From a virus, in the IMG/VR virus record IMGVR_UViG_3300037584_004175, positions 1-40,421 of that record: a stretch of 40,421 nucleotides of DNA; one strand, written 5' to 3'. The notes under the pieces are model-generated. The model was not told the DNA's origin and searched no databases. It worked only from the letters and a program-made list of their open reading frames with translations. The translations under genes were made by a program, and so were the position numbers. The number at the start of each line of letters is the position of its first letter. The first letter of the stretch is position 1. Below are positions 18,105 to 25,853 of the stretch, in pieces.

Positions 18105-20565
18105 TGTTCCTGGACAGGAAGAGATACAAGAAGAGATTGTAGAAGAAGTTAAAGAAGTTCAAGAATCACCAGACGATGTTGAAGTTCAAGAGAACGAAGA
18201 TGGATCAGTAGATATTAATTTAGATCCTGCAGCAGCGAGTCCTGAAGGTGGTGATGAGCATTATGCAAACTTAGCAGAATTTTTACCTGATGATGTTTTA
18301 GGAAGACTAGCATCAGACCTTTCATCCAAATATCAAGATTATGTATCGAGTAGAAAAGATTGGGAAAGAACTTACACTCAAGGTTTAGATTTATTAGGTT
18401 TTAAATATGATAATAGAACAGAACCATTTAGTGGTGCATCAGGTGCAACACATCCAGTATTAGCAGAAGCAGTTACACAGTTTCAAGCTCTTGCTTATAA
18501 AGAACTACTTCCTGCAGATGGTCCTGTAAGAACTCAAATTTTAGGAGTGCCTACTCCAGAAAAAACTCAACAAGCAACTAGAGTAAAAGATTTCATGAAC
18601 TATGAACTCATGGAAAAAATGAAAGAGTATGAACCTGACTTTGATCAAATGTTATTTAACTTACCACTAGCAGGTTCAGCTTTTAAAAAAGTCTACTATG
18701 ACGATATGGAACAAAGAGCCGTAAGTAAATTTGTTCCTGCAGATGATTTAATTGTTCCGTATACAGCTACCTCATTAGATGATGCGGAAGCAATTATTCA
18801 TCGTGTAAAAGTTTCGGAAAACGATTTAAGAAAACAACAGGTCGGTGGTTTTTATAGAGACATTGATATTGGAAAACCACAAGATAAAGAAACTGATGTT
18901 GAGAAAAAAGAAAGAGAACTTGAAGGAGTAACTAAGAGTGCAAACGAAGATGTATTTACATTATTAGAGTGTCATGTTGATTTAGATCTTGAAGGTTTTG
19001 AAGATACTAATCCACAGACTGGTGAGCCGTCAGGAATTAAAGTTCCATACATTGTAACTTTTGAAGAAGGATCAAGAGAAATTTTATCTATTAGAAGAAA
19101 TTATGAAATAGGTGATGCAATGAAAAACAAAGTAAATTATTTTGTACACTTTAAATTTTTACCAGGTTTAGGTTTTTATGGTTTTGGTTTAATTCACATG
19201 ATCGGTGGATTATCAAGAACAGCTACAACTGCATTAAGACAATTATTAGATGCAGGTACATTGTCTAATTTACCAGCAGGATTTAAAATGCGTGGTATTA
19301 GAATTAGAGACGACGCACAATCAATTCAACCAGGAGAGTTTAGAGATGTAGATGCACCTGGAGGAAATTTAAGAGATTCATTTATGATGCTTCCGTTTAA
19401 AGAACCAAGTCAAACATTATTAAGTTTGATGGGTATTGTTGTTCAAGCAGGTCAAAGATTTGCATCAATTGCAGATCTACAAGTTGGTGATGGTAATCAA
19501 CAAGCTGCAGTTGGAACTACAGTTGCTCTTTTAGAGAGAGGAAGTAGAACAATGTCAGCAATTCACAAAAGAATTTACTCTGCTCTTAAACAAGAATTTA
19601 AATTGTTAGCAAGAGTATTCAAGTTATATCTACCACCGGAATATCCGTATGATGTAGTTGGGGGTCAAAGAATGATTAAACAAACAGACTTTGATGATAG
19701 AGTAGATATACTGCCAGTTGCTGACCCTAACATTTTCTCACAAACACAGCGTATTTCACTTGCGCAAACAGAACTCCAACTGGCAACTTCTAATCCACAA
19801 ATGCACAATATGTATCAAGCATATAGAAATATGTATGAAGCGTTAGGTGTAAAAAATATTGATCAAGTATTAATTAGACCAATGCAACCAATGCCAAAAG
19901 ATCCTGCATTAGAACACATTGATGCACTAGCTGGAAAACCTTTTCAAGCGTTTCCTGGTCAAGATCATAGAGCACACATCACAGCTCACCTAAATTTCAT
20001 GGCAACTAACATTGCAAGAAACAATCCAATGGTTATGGCGTCGTTAGAAAAAAATATTTTTGAACATATTAGTCTAATGTCTCAAGAACAAATTGAAATA
20101 GAGTTTAGAAACGAGTTAATACAACTACAACAAATGCAACAAGCTATGCAACAGAACCCACAAATGGCTCAACAGATGCAAATGCAAGTAAAAATGTTGC
20201 AAGAAAAAATAGAATCTAGAAAAGCAGTATTGATTGCTGAGATGATGGAAGAATTTATGAAGGAAGAAAAAGAAATTACTTCACAATTTGACAATGATCC
20301 TATTGCAAAATTAAGATCAAGAGAATTAGATCTTAGAGCAATGGAAAATCAGCGTAAAAAACAAGAATCTGATGAAAAAATTAACTTAGATAAGATGAAA
20401 GCAATGATGAATCAGGCAAATCAAGATGAAAAACTTGAACAAAACGAAGAATTAGCAAATTTAAGAGCTGATACGTCAATTCAAAAAACTATTTTAAGTA
20501 AAACTTTACCAAATGCTAAAGATATGGTGCCAAATATTGAAATAATGAGAAGTGGAGAAGAGTAA
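18055..20565 (+). CDS. Portal protein (P22-like)
   Basis: 836 residues, in the size class of P22-type portals. After an acidic 60-residue N-terminus, the clip/stem/wing body includes DVLGRLASDLSSKYQDYVSS, GASGATHPVLAEAVTQFQA and LEHIDALAGKPFQAFPGQDH. The C-terminus (about 690-800) is a long Met/Gln-rich coiled coil (QMQQAMQQNPQMAQQMQMQV), comparable with the barrel extension of P22 portals. It forms the dodecameric DNA channel that binds terminase and tail. ATG 18055 follows ACGGAG. Confidence 0.9.
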   Translation: MADIDKALPNEPRKEFNVPGQEEIQEEIVEEVKEVQESPDDVEVQENEDGSVDINLDPAAASPEGGDEHYANLAEFLPDDVLGRLASDLSSKYQDYVSSRKDWERTYTQGLDLLGFKYDNRTEPFSGASGATHPVLAEAVTQFQALAYKELLPADGPVRTQILGVPTPEKTQQATRVKDFMNYELMEKMKEYEPDFDQMLFNLPLAGSAFKKVYYDDMEQRAVSKFVPADDLIVPYTATSLDDAEAIIHRVKVSENDLRKQQVGGFYRDIDIGKPQDKETDVEKKERELEGVTKSANEDVFTLLECHVDLDLEGFEDTNPQTGEPSGIKVPYIVTFEEGSREILSIRRNYEIGDAMKNKVNYFVHFKFLPGLGFYGFGLIHMIGGLSRTATTALRQLLDAGTLSNLPAGFKMRGIRIRDDAQSIQPGEFRDVDAPGGNLRDSFMMLPFKEPSQTLLSLMGIVVQAGQRFASIADLQVGDGNQQAAVGTTVALLERGSRTMSAIHKRIYSALKQEFKLLARVFKLYLPPEYPYDVVGGQRMIKQTDFDDRVDILPVADPNIFSQTQRISLAQTELQLATSNPQMHNMYQAYRNMYEALGVKNIDQVLIRPMQPMPKDPALEHIDALAGKPFQAFPGQDHRAHITAHLNFMATNIARNNPMVMASLEKNIFEHISLMSQEQIEIEFRNELIQLQQMQQAMQQNPQMAQQMQMQVKMLQEKIESRKAVLIAEMMEEFMKEEKEITSQFDNDPIAKLRSRELDLRAMENQRKKQESDEKINLDKMKAMMNQANQDEKLEQNEELANLRADTSIQKTILSKTLPNAKDMVPNIEIMRSGEE

Positions 20566-20566
20566 A

Positions 20567-20731
20567 ATGAGAAAAAAAATGACAAAATCTGAAAAAAAGG
20601 TTAAAAAGGTTATGAGGGAATTCAAAAAAGGTGAATTACCTATAGGGAAGTCGAAGAAAAAAGTAAAAAGTCGTAAACAAGCGATTGCAATTGCTTTATC
20701 AGAGGCTGGAAAATCTAAACCAAGGAGATAA
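20567..20731 (+). CDS. Small Lys-rich protein (DUF6496-like)
   Basis: 54 residues: KKVKKVMREFKKGELPIGKS and VKSRKQAIAIALSEAGKS match the small domain I remember as DUF6496, found in phages and bacteria with unknown role. It is strongly basic. One base separates it from the portal stop. It opens a run of at least nine tiny Lys-rich genes that ends before GroES. Confidence 0.8.
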   Translation: MRKKMTKSEKKVKKVMREFKKGELPIGKSKKKVKSRKQAIAIALSEAGKSKPRR

Positions 20732-20732
20732 A

Positions 20733-20915
20733 ATGGAAAAACTAGACAACATACAAGAAGTAAAAGTTGGTGAGCAGCAAACTGAGATTGATCCTAGATC
20801 AAAAACTACTGCTGACAAGTCTTACAACTTAATCGGCACTGGTGGACCTGAAATGGAAGTTAAAGGTCAAGGCGCAGTGTTAGCAGAAAAGAAAAGAAGT
20901 TCTAAAGCGTACTAA
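20733..20915 (+). CDS. Small conserved protein
   Basis: 60 residues from ATG 20733 behind AAGGAGATAA. VKVGEQQTEIDPRSKTTADK and GTGGPEMEVKGQGAV look conserved in relatives I remember. It is soluble and less basic than its neighbours. Position between portal and a membrane protein suggests a virion or assembly role; function unknown. Confidence 0.75.
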   Translation: MEKLDNIQEVKVGEQQTEIDPRSKTTADKSYNLIGTGGPEMEVKGQGAVLAEKKRSSKAY

Positions 20916-20917
20916 TT

Positions 20918-21304
20918 ATGTGGTTCAGTGCTCTTAAATTAGGCTTAAACGCAGCAACGCACATCTATAAGAAAAAACAAGAGACAAAGATGGCGATGGC
21001 AGACGCACAGCACATGCATGCTTCTAAGATGGCCCGTGGGGAGAGTGAGTACCAAGGTAAATTGTTAGAGGCAAGACAATCGGACTGGAAAGACGAGTTC
21101 GTTTTGCTCGTGTTAACGGCTCCGATATTAGTGATCGCGTGGGGAGTCTTCAGTGAGGATCCTGGTGCAGCAGAAAAGATAAAATTGTTCTTTGAACAGT
21201 TCCAACAGCTGCCGAGCTGGTTCACTAATTTATGGATTCTTGTCGTGGCGAGTATTTATGGTATAAAGGGAACTCAAATATTTAAAAACGGAGGAAAAAA
21301 ATAA
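20918..21304 (+). CDS. Membrane protein, possibly holin-like
   Basis: 128 residues. An N-terminal charged region (YKKKQETKMAMADAQHMHAS) is followed by two membrane segments, FVLLVLTAPILVIAWGVF (62-79) and WFTNLWILVVASIYGI (101-116), and a basic tail. The WKDEF...W...YGIKG layout resembles the 3TM holin family of gene transfer agents and marine phages, but with two clear helices here. It could equally be a structural membrane-interacting protein. It is unusually GC-rich for this genome. Confidence 0.7.
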   Translation: MWFSALKLGLNAATHIYKKKQETKMAMADAQHMHASKMARGESEYQGKLLEARQSDWKDEFVLLVLTAPILVIAWGVFSEDPGAAEKIKLFFEQFQQLPSWFTNLWILVVASIYGIKGTQIFKNGGKK

Positions 21305-21465
21305 TGCCTGGAACAATGATGAAAAGACCTATGTACAAAAAAGGTTCAAAACCTAAAAAGAAAAAATCATTTCCTGATATGTCAGGTGATGGTAAGGTAA
21401 CTAAAAAAGATATTTTAATGGCAAGAGGAGTCATTAAAAAACCAATGAAGAAGAAGAAAAAATAA
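21304..21465 (+). CDS. Tiny basic protein with an EF-hand-like loop
   Basis: 53 residues. Between two Lys-rich ends lies DMSGDGKVTKKDILMARGVI, whose Asp1, Ser3, Asp5, Gly6, Val8 and Asp12 fit the canonical calcium-binding EF-hand/dockerin loop followed by a helix. A single loop could bind calcium after dimerisation or serve as a docking peptide. It overlaps both neighbours by one base (TAATG). Confidence 0.72.
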   Translation: MPGTMMKRPMYKKGSKPKKKKSFPDMSGDGKVTKKDILMARGVIKKPMKKKKK

Positions 21466-21635
21466 TGTCCAACAGAAGATATAACTCACAAACTAGAAAA
21501 AACTTTTTTGGAGGTGGTAGTTCTAATAAAAAATTAGAACAATTAAAAAAACTTTTGGCTGGAAAAAATAAAAAGAAAAAAACAATGAAACAAAAACCAT
21601 CTATGATGATGATGGCTATGAAGGGTAAAAAATAA
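21465..21635 (+). CDS. Tiny basic protein
   Basis: 56 residues, rich in Lys, Asn and Met (KKLEQLKKLLAGKNKKKKT, MMMMAMKGKK). No domain. It is linked to both neighbours by TAATG. It may be a minor virion or DNA-binding peptide; only composition and position support this. Confidence 0.6.
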   Translation: MSNRRYNSQTRKNFFGGGSSNKKLEQLKKLLAGKNKKKKTMKQKPSMMMMAMKGKK

Positions 21636-21838
21636 TGGCAAAACTTTGTGCTAAAGGTAAAGCAGCTGCGAAAAGAAAATTCAAAGTGTACCCTTCGGCG
21701 TACGCGAACATGTACGCTTCTGGAGTTTGCTCTGGTAAAATTACACCAGGTGGTAAAAAAGGAAGTAGAAAAAAAGCTGCCGGTGGTGGTCATATGGTTG
21801 CTGGTTTAGCAAGAAGAAAAAGAGCAGCGTGTGCGTAG
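21635..21838 (+). CDS. Small basic conserved protein
   Basis: 67 residues. CAKGKAAAKRKFKVYPSAYA and YASGVCSGKITPGGKKGSRK form a short domain I remember from marine phages and some algal viruses, with two cysteines and an aromatic core. Very basic. It likely interacts with the following DUF5872-like protein, with which it overlaps by eight bases. Function unknown. Confidence 0.76.
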   Translation: MAKLCAKGKAAAKRKFKVYPSAYANMYASGVCSGKITPGGKKGSRKKAAGGGHMVAGLARRKRAACA

Positions 21839-22196
21839 TTATTTTTCAGAAGGGGGATTAAGAAAATGGGTAGCCGAGAAATGGGTAGACATTGGAGCTC
21901 CGAAGAAGAATGGAAAATATCAACCATGCGGGAGATCAAAAGGCTCAAAGAGAAAATATCCAAAATGCGTTCCACTTGCAAAAGCCACACGGATGACAAA
22001 GTCGCAAAAGGCGAGTGCTGTCAGACGAAAGAGAGCTGCAGGTAACCCTGGAGGAAAACCAACTAACGTTGCAACATTTGCAAAAAGAAAAAAAGCAATG
22101 GGCGGTGGATACATGGGGCCAGCAATTAATTCAGATTATGGTGGAGTAAAATTAAATAATCCATCTTACAGTAAATATTATAAAGGAATGATTTAA
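21831..22196 (+). CDS. DUF5872-like basic protein
   Basis: 121 residues from GTG 21831. LRKWVAEKWVDIGAPKK, YQPCGRSKGSKRKYPKC and MTKSQKASAVRRKRAAGNPG match the DUF5872-type domain (name from memory) shared by phages and large algal viruses. The C-terminal 35 residues (YMGPAINSDYGGVKLNNPSY) are a flexible tail. Strongly basic with two cysteines. Probably a virion component or nucleic-acid binding protein. Confidence 0.78.
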   Translation: MRSYFSEGGLRKWVAEKWVDIGAPKKNGKYQPCGRSKGSKRKYPKCVPLAKATRMTKSQKASAVRRKRAAGNPGGKPTNVATFAKRKKAMGGGYMGPAINSDYGGVKLNNPSYSKYYKGMI

Positions 22197-22318
22197 TGGT
22201 AAAAGGATTAAAAAAAGTAGCTAAAGGTTTGGAGAAGGCATCTAAGACACATGCTAAACAAGCTAAGATAGTTAAAAAACATATTAAGAAAATGGGTAGA
22301 CATGCGAAGAAGAGATAA
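22196..22318 (+). CDS. Tiny Lys/Ala-rich helical protein
   Basis: 40 residues, nearly all Lys, Ala, His and Gly (LKKVAKGLEKASKTHAKQAK), resembling histone H1-type tails. Coupled by TAATG upstream and overlapping the next gene by 17 bases. DNA condensation is an attractive but unproven role. Confidence 0.6.
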   Translation: MVKGLKKVAKGLEKASKTHAKQAKIVKKHIKKMGRHAKKR

Positions 22319-22583
22319 GCAACCACCTAAAACTAAAAAATATTTTAGATCAACGAAGTCTGGTGCAGGTATGACTAAGGCTGGCGTTGCAAGATACAGA
22401 CGTGAAAACCCTGGATCTAAACTAAAAACAGCTGTGACTGGTAAAGTAAAACCAGGATCAAAAGCTGCAAATCGTAGAAAGTCATATTGTGCACGTAGTG
22501 CAGGACAAATGAAAAAGTTTCCGAAAGCAGCAGCAGATCCTAATTCTAGACTAAGACAAGCTCGTAGAAGATGGAAATGTTAA
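22302..22583 (+). CDS. DUF6321-like basic protein
   Basis: 93 residues. GAGMTKAGVARYRRENPGSK, VKPGSKAANRRKSYCARSAG and DPNSRLRQARRRWKC match a widely conserved small domain I remember as DUF6321, in phages and some protists. It has two cysteines and a very high Arg/Lys content. Function not established. Confidence 0.82.
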   Translation: MRRRDKQPPKTKKYFRSTKSGAGMTKAGVARYRRENPGSKLKTAVTGKVKPGSKAANRRKSYCARSAGQMKKFPKAAADPNSRLRQARRRWKC

Positions 22584-22856
22584 ATGGCAGATCCTAAAAA
22601 AGGCACAGGTAAAAAACCAAAAGGTTCTGGTAGAAGACTTTACACAGATGAAAATCCAAAAGATACAGTTGGTATAAAATTCGCTACACCTACAGATGCA
22701 AGAAAAACTGTTGCAAAAGTAAAAAAAATTAATAAACCATTTGCGAGAAAAATACAGATTTTAACTGTTGGAGAGCAACGTGCTAAAGTCATGGGTAAAT
22801 CAAAAGTTGCTTCAATATTTAAAAAAGGAAAAGAGGCTATAAGAAATGCTAGATAA
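22584..22856 (+). CDS. Conserved basic phage protein
   Basis: 90 residues, starting directly after the previous stop. KKPKGSGRRLYTDENPKDTV is the conserved N-terminal block I recall. The middle VGIKFATPTDARKTVAKVKK is followed by a helical, Lys-rich C-terminus. Function unknown; part of the basic-protein cluster. Confidence 0.78.
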   Translation: MADPKKGTGKKPKGSGRRLYTDENPKDTVGIKFATPTDARKTVAKVKKINKPFARKIQILTVGEQRAKVMGKSKVASIFKKGKEAIRNAR

Positions 22857-22992
22857 GATAGTTTACAAATTTTTTGCTGGTCTTGACAATATTTGTATAA
22901 AGATAGATAGTATGTTTTATGAGGGACACGAAAAAATTAGAAGCTTTTTCAAAAGAAAAAGAAAAACAAAACAAAGAAAAAATTCTTTTTAA
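22846..22992 (+). CDS. Small helical basic protein
   Basis: 48 residues. An amphipathic, aromatic N-terminus (MLDKIVYKFFAGLDNICIKI) and a basic tail (FFKRKRKTKQRKNSF). It overlaps the previous gene by 11 bases and the next by 74. It resembles a small phage protein I remember. Function unknown. Confidence 0.58.
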   Translation: MLDKIVYKFFAGLDNICIKIDSMFYEGHEKIRSFFKRKRKTKQRKNSF

Positions 22993-23089
22993 GAATCTTA
23001 GAAAGGAAGTAGAAACAGGTGCGAATGGCACTCAAGACTACATTATTAAAGAAGGAATAAATAAAGGAAAAAAACCACATGTTACCTGA
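22919..23089 (+). CDS. Small charged helical protein
   Basis: 56 residues: TKKLEAFSKEKEKQNKEKIL and NLRKEVETGANGTQDYIIKE. It starts inside the previous gene in another frame; the ribosome-binding site is poor. It overlaps the start of the next gene by 11 bases. Conserved in relatives as far as I remember. Confidence 0.6.
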   Translation: MRDTKKLEAFSKEKEKQNKEKILFKNLRKEVETGANGTQDYIIKEGINKGKKPHVT

Positions 23090-23327
23090 AGAAACAATAA
23101 TAATACATAAACTACAAAAACATTTAAAAGAGTCTTATCAAAGTATTGGTGATTCCATGATTGCAGGCGGTATTGACAATATGGAAAAATATAAGTATAT
23201 GATGGGACAGGCACATGCCTATTTAAGAATATCACAGGAAATATCATCCCTGCTAAATCCTAAGGAGGAAAAAAATGATACTAAAAGATCAGAAAACGTC
23301 GTCGACTTCGGAAACCCCAAAAGTTAA
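23079..23327 (+). CDS. Small helical protein upstream of GroES
   Basis: 82 residues. Two helices (ETIIIHKLQKHLKESYQS, YMMGQAHAYLRISQEISSLL) and a charged tail. An equivalent small helical protein precedes virion genes in many podoviruses. It starts behind AAAGGAAAAAA. It overlaps the GroES gene by 53 bases in another frame. Function unknown. Confidence 0.72.
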   Translation: MLPEETIIIHKLQKHLKESYQSIGDSMIAGGIDNMEKYKYMMGQAHAYLRISQEISSLLNPKEEKNDTKRSENVVDFGNPKS

Positions 23328-23736
23328 ATCAGCATTATTAGATAAATACGCAGAAGATCATCAAAAAGAAGTTGATGGTTATGAACGTTTAAAAACAAAA
23401 GAATCAAATAAATTACCTAAACCAACTGGATGGAGAATGGTTGTACTACCATTTAAAATGCCAGAAAAAACAAAAGGTGGATTATATCTTGGACAAGATA
23501 CTTTAGAGAGACAACAAGTAGGTTCTACTTGTGGTTTGGTTCTTGCCATGGGTCCACATTGTTATGACAAAGAAAAATTTCCTGAAGGACCTTGGTGTAA
23601 AAAAGGTGATTGGGTAATTTTCGCAAGATACGCTGGATCAAGAATCCAGATCGATGGTGGGGAAGTAAGATTGCTAAATGACGATGAAGTTTTAGCAACC
23701 ATCGAAAACCCTGAAGATATACTTCATCAATATTAA
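23275..23736 (+). CDS. Phage GroES-like co-chaperonin
   Basis: 153 residues. After a 50-residue N-terminal extension comes a Cpn10 fold: GWRMVVLPFKMPEKTKGGLY, the mobile-loop region GLYLGQDTLERQQVG that should dock on host GroEL, GPWCKKGDWVIFARYAGSRI, and LLNDDEVLATIEN. Comparable with T4 gp31-type co-chaperonins, it likely supports folding of the capsid protein by host GroEL. It sits directly before the scaffold and capsid genes and has AAGGAGG as ribosome-binding site. Confidence 0.88.
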   Translation: MILKDQKTSSTSETPKVKSALLDKYAEDHQKEVDGYERLKTKESNKLPKPTGWRMVVLPFKMPEKTKGGLYLGQDTLERQQVGSTCGLVLAMGPHCYDKEKFPEGPWCKKGDWVIFARYAGSRIQIDGGEVRLLNDDEVLATIENPEDILHQY

Positions 23737-23760
23737 ACATAGTAATACTAGGAGGAGACT

Positions 23761-24735
23761 ATGCAACAAGAAGAAAATAAAACTGTCGACATTGACACAT
23801 CTGGTCCAGGTGCTGAAATAGAATTAGAAAATGATTCTAAAGAAACGGAAACACCAGAAATAGAAACAGCTCAACAAGAAGAAACTAAAACTGAAGTTGT
23901 TGAAGAACAACCACAAGAAGAAACTAAAGTTGAAGAAAAAAAAGAAGAAAAAAAAGAAGATGAATTAGCTCAATATTCTGAGAGCGTTCAAAAAAGAATA
24001 GCAAAGCTTACCAAAAAATGGAGAGAAGCGGAGAGACAAAAAGATGAAGCTTTAGTTTATGCTAAGTCAGTTATAACTGAAAAAGAAAAAGCAGAAAATA
24101 AGCTATCCAAAATGGAACCAAGCTTTTTAAAAACTACTGAAGAAGGAATTAAATCTGGTTTAGAAGCAGCAAAATCAAAATTAGCTGCAGCTAGAGAAGC
24201 AGGTGATATTAACGCTGAAGTAGAGGCTCAATCTTTAATTTCAGAGTATGCTTATAAACAAGCTAAATTTGTTGAAGCAAAAGCTCAACAAGAAGAGTTT
24301 GAAAAGCAGAGAGAACAACAAATTAAAACTCCTGAAATCAATTTAAATAGGCAAGAAGTAGCACAAGGAACTCCTGATCCTAAAGCTGAATCATGGGCAT
24401 CTAAAAATACATGGTTTGGTCAAGATACGGCAATGACTTATACTGCTTTTGATTTACATAAAAAATTGACTGAACAGGAAGGTTTTGATCCATCAACTGA
24501 TGAATATTATGAAGAAATAGATAAAAGAATAAGACTTGAATTTCCTCATAAATTTGTTACAAATGAAACTAAGGAAACGGCCAAGCCTGTACAAACTGTT
24601 GCATCTGCAAAAAGAAGTACAAAAACTGGTCGCAGAACTGTGAGGCTCACACCATCACAAGTAGCAATTGCTAAAAAATTAGGTGTGCCACTAGAAGAAT
24701 ATGCGAAACAATTAAATATCACTAAGGAGGTATAA
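23761..24735 (+). CDS. Scaffold protein
   Basis: 324 residues. The first 70 are extremely acidic (Glu-rich, with repeats of EEKKEEKKEDE type). Residues 75-200 are long charged helices (SESVQKRIAKLTKKWREAER, ARE-AGDINAEVEAQSLISEY). The basic C-terminus (STKTGRRTVRLTPSQVAIAK) would bind the inside of the capsid. Composition, length and place before the capsid are typical of podovirus scaffolds. Ribosome-binding site AGGAGGAG. Confidence 0.82.
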   Translation: MQQEENKTVDIDTSGPGAEIELENDSKETETPEIETAQQEETKTEVVEEQPQEETKVEEKKEEKKEDELAQYSESVQKRIAKLTKKWREAERQKDEALVYAKSVITEKEKAENKLSKMEPSFLKTTEEGIKSGLEAAKSKLAAAREAGDINAEVEAQSLISEYAYKQAKFVEAKAQQEEFEKQREQQIKTPEINLNRQEVAQGTPDPKAESWASKNTWFGQDTAMTYTAFDLHKKLTEQEGFDPSTDEYYEEIDKRIRLEFPHKFVTNETKETAKPVQTVASAKRSTKTGRRTVRLTPSQVAIAKKLGVPLEEYAKQLNITKEV

Positions 24736-24739
24736 GCAT

Positions 24740-25204
24740 ATGGAAAATAATAATGATAAAAGAACCTCTCGTGCGAGTCAAACTAGAGAAAAAACGGCAA
24801 AGAAAAAAGTTTGGACTCCACCATCATCTTTAGATGCACCCCCTGCGCCTACAGGTTTTCAACATAGGTGGATAAGAGCTGAGTCTTTAGGATTCCAAGA
24901 TACTAAGAATATCGCTGGAAGAATAAGATCAGGATATGAGTTAGTTAGATCTGATGAATATCCAGATTCAGATTATCCAATCGTTGAAGACGGTAAATAT
25001 AAGGGAGTGATCGGAGTTGGTGGCCTTGTGCTGGCAAGGGTACCGGAAGAGATTGCACAACAACGGTCTGAGTATTATCAAAAACAAGCTCAGGAAAACG
25101 TTGAGGCAGTAGATAACGATCTTATGAAGGAACAGCACCCAAGTATGCCTATCAATATTGATAGACAAACTAGTGTATCCTTTGGTGGTACTAAGAAATC
25201 CTAA
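24740..25204 (+). CDS. Conserved head-module protein
   Basis: 154 residues. VWTPPSSLDAPPAPTGFQHR, IRSGYELVRSDEYPDSDYPI, IGVGGLVLARVPEEIAQQRS and NDLMKEQHPSMPINIDRQTS are blocks I recall from a virion-associated family between scaffold and capsid in marine podoviruses. The C-terminus SVSFGG is typical. Ribosome-binding site AAGGAGG. Exact role unknown. Confidence 0.78.
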   Translation: MENNNDKRTSRASQTREKTAKKKVWTPPSSLDAPPAPTGFQHRWIRAESLGFQDTKNIAGRIRSGYELVRSDEYPDSDYPIVEDGKYKGVIGVGGLVLARVPEEIAQQRSEYYQKQAQENVEAVDNDLMKEQHPSMPINIDRQTSVSFGGTKKS

Positions 25205-25268
25205 TTTAAGAATTTCTTAACCAACAGAGTACGCTTAAACTAATAACTGTCTAAGGAGGACAACTAAT

Positions 25269-25838
25269 ATGGCAAATAAAGACGCTGCGTTCGGTTTAAG
25301 ACCGATCGGAAAAGTTGGTCAGAATAGAGACAACCAAGGTTTAAGTGAATATGACATAGCAGCTTCGGCTACTGCAATTTACCAAAACGATCCAGTAGAA
25401 ATGTTAAATACTGGAACTATTGGTGTAGCAGCGGCAGGAGATGTGTTGTTAGGTTCTTTAAACGGGGTGTTTTTTACTGATGCATCAACAAGCAAACCTA
25501 CATTTGCGAATCACTTAGAAGCATCTAACACTGCAACTGACATTGTTGGATTTATTTCTGATGATCCGTATGAGAGGTTTGAAGTACAATCAGACAACAC
25601 AGGTGCTTCTGCACAAACTGATATTGGTAATGTAGCTGATATCGTGTATGCAGCAGGAAGCTCACCTAACTACATTTCAAAAGTTGAATTAGATGATTCA
25701 GATCTAGCGACTTCTGATGGTCAATTAAAAGTAATTGGTCTATCAAAAGATCCAGATAATAATGATCTAACTTCTGCGAATGTAAACTGGGTTGTTACGA
25801 TTAACGAACACTTCTTGAAACAAACAGCCGGAATCTAA
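25269..25838 (+). CDS. Probable head decoration protein
   Basis: 189 residues, beta-rich and acidic. MANKDAAFGLRPIGKVG and later YDIAASATAIYQNDPVEML, FISDDPYERFEVQSDNTG and NWVVTINEH match a structural family encoded directly before the capsid in related phages. Strong ribosome-binding site AAGGAGG. A capsid-decorating or stabilising role is inferred from position and composition. Confidence 0.78.
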   Translation: MANKDAAFGLRPIGKVGQNRDNQGLSEYDIAASATAIYQNDPVEMLNTGTIGVAAAGDVLLGSLNGVFFTDASTSKPTFANHLEASNTATDIVGFISDDPYERFEVQSDNTGASAQTDIGNVADIVYAAGSSPNYISKVELDDSDLATSDGQLKVIGLSKDPDNNDLTSANVNWVVTINEHFLKQTAGI

Positions 25839-25853
25839 TAGAGGAGGATAATT

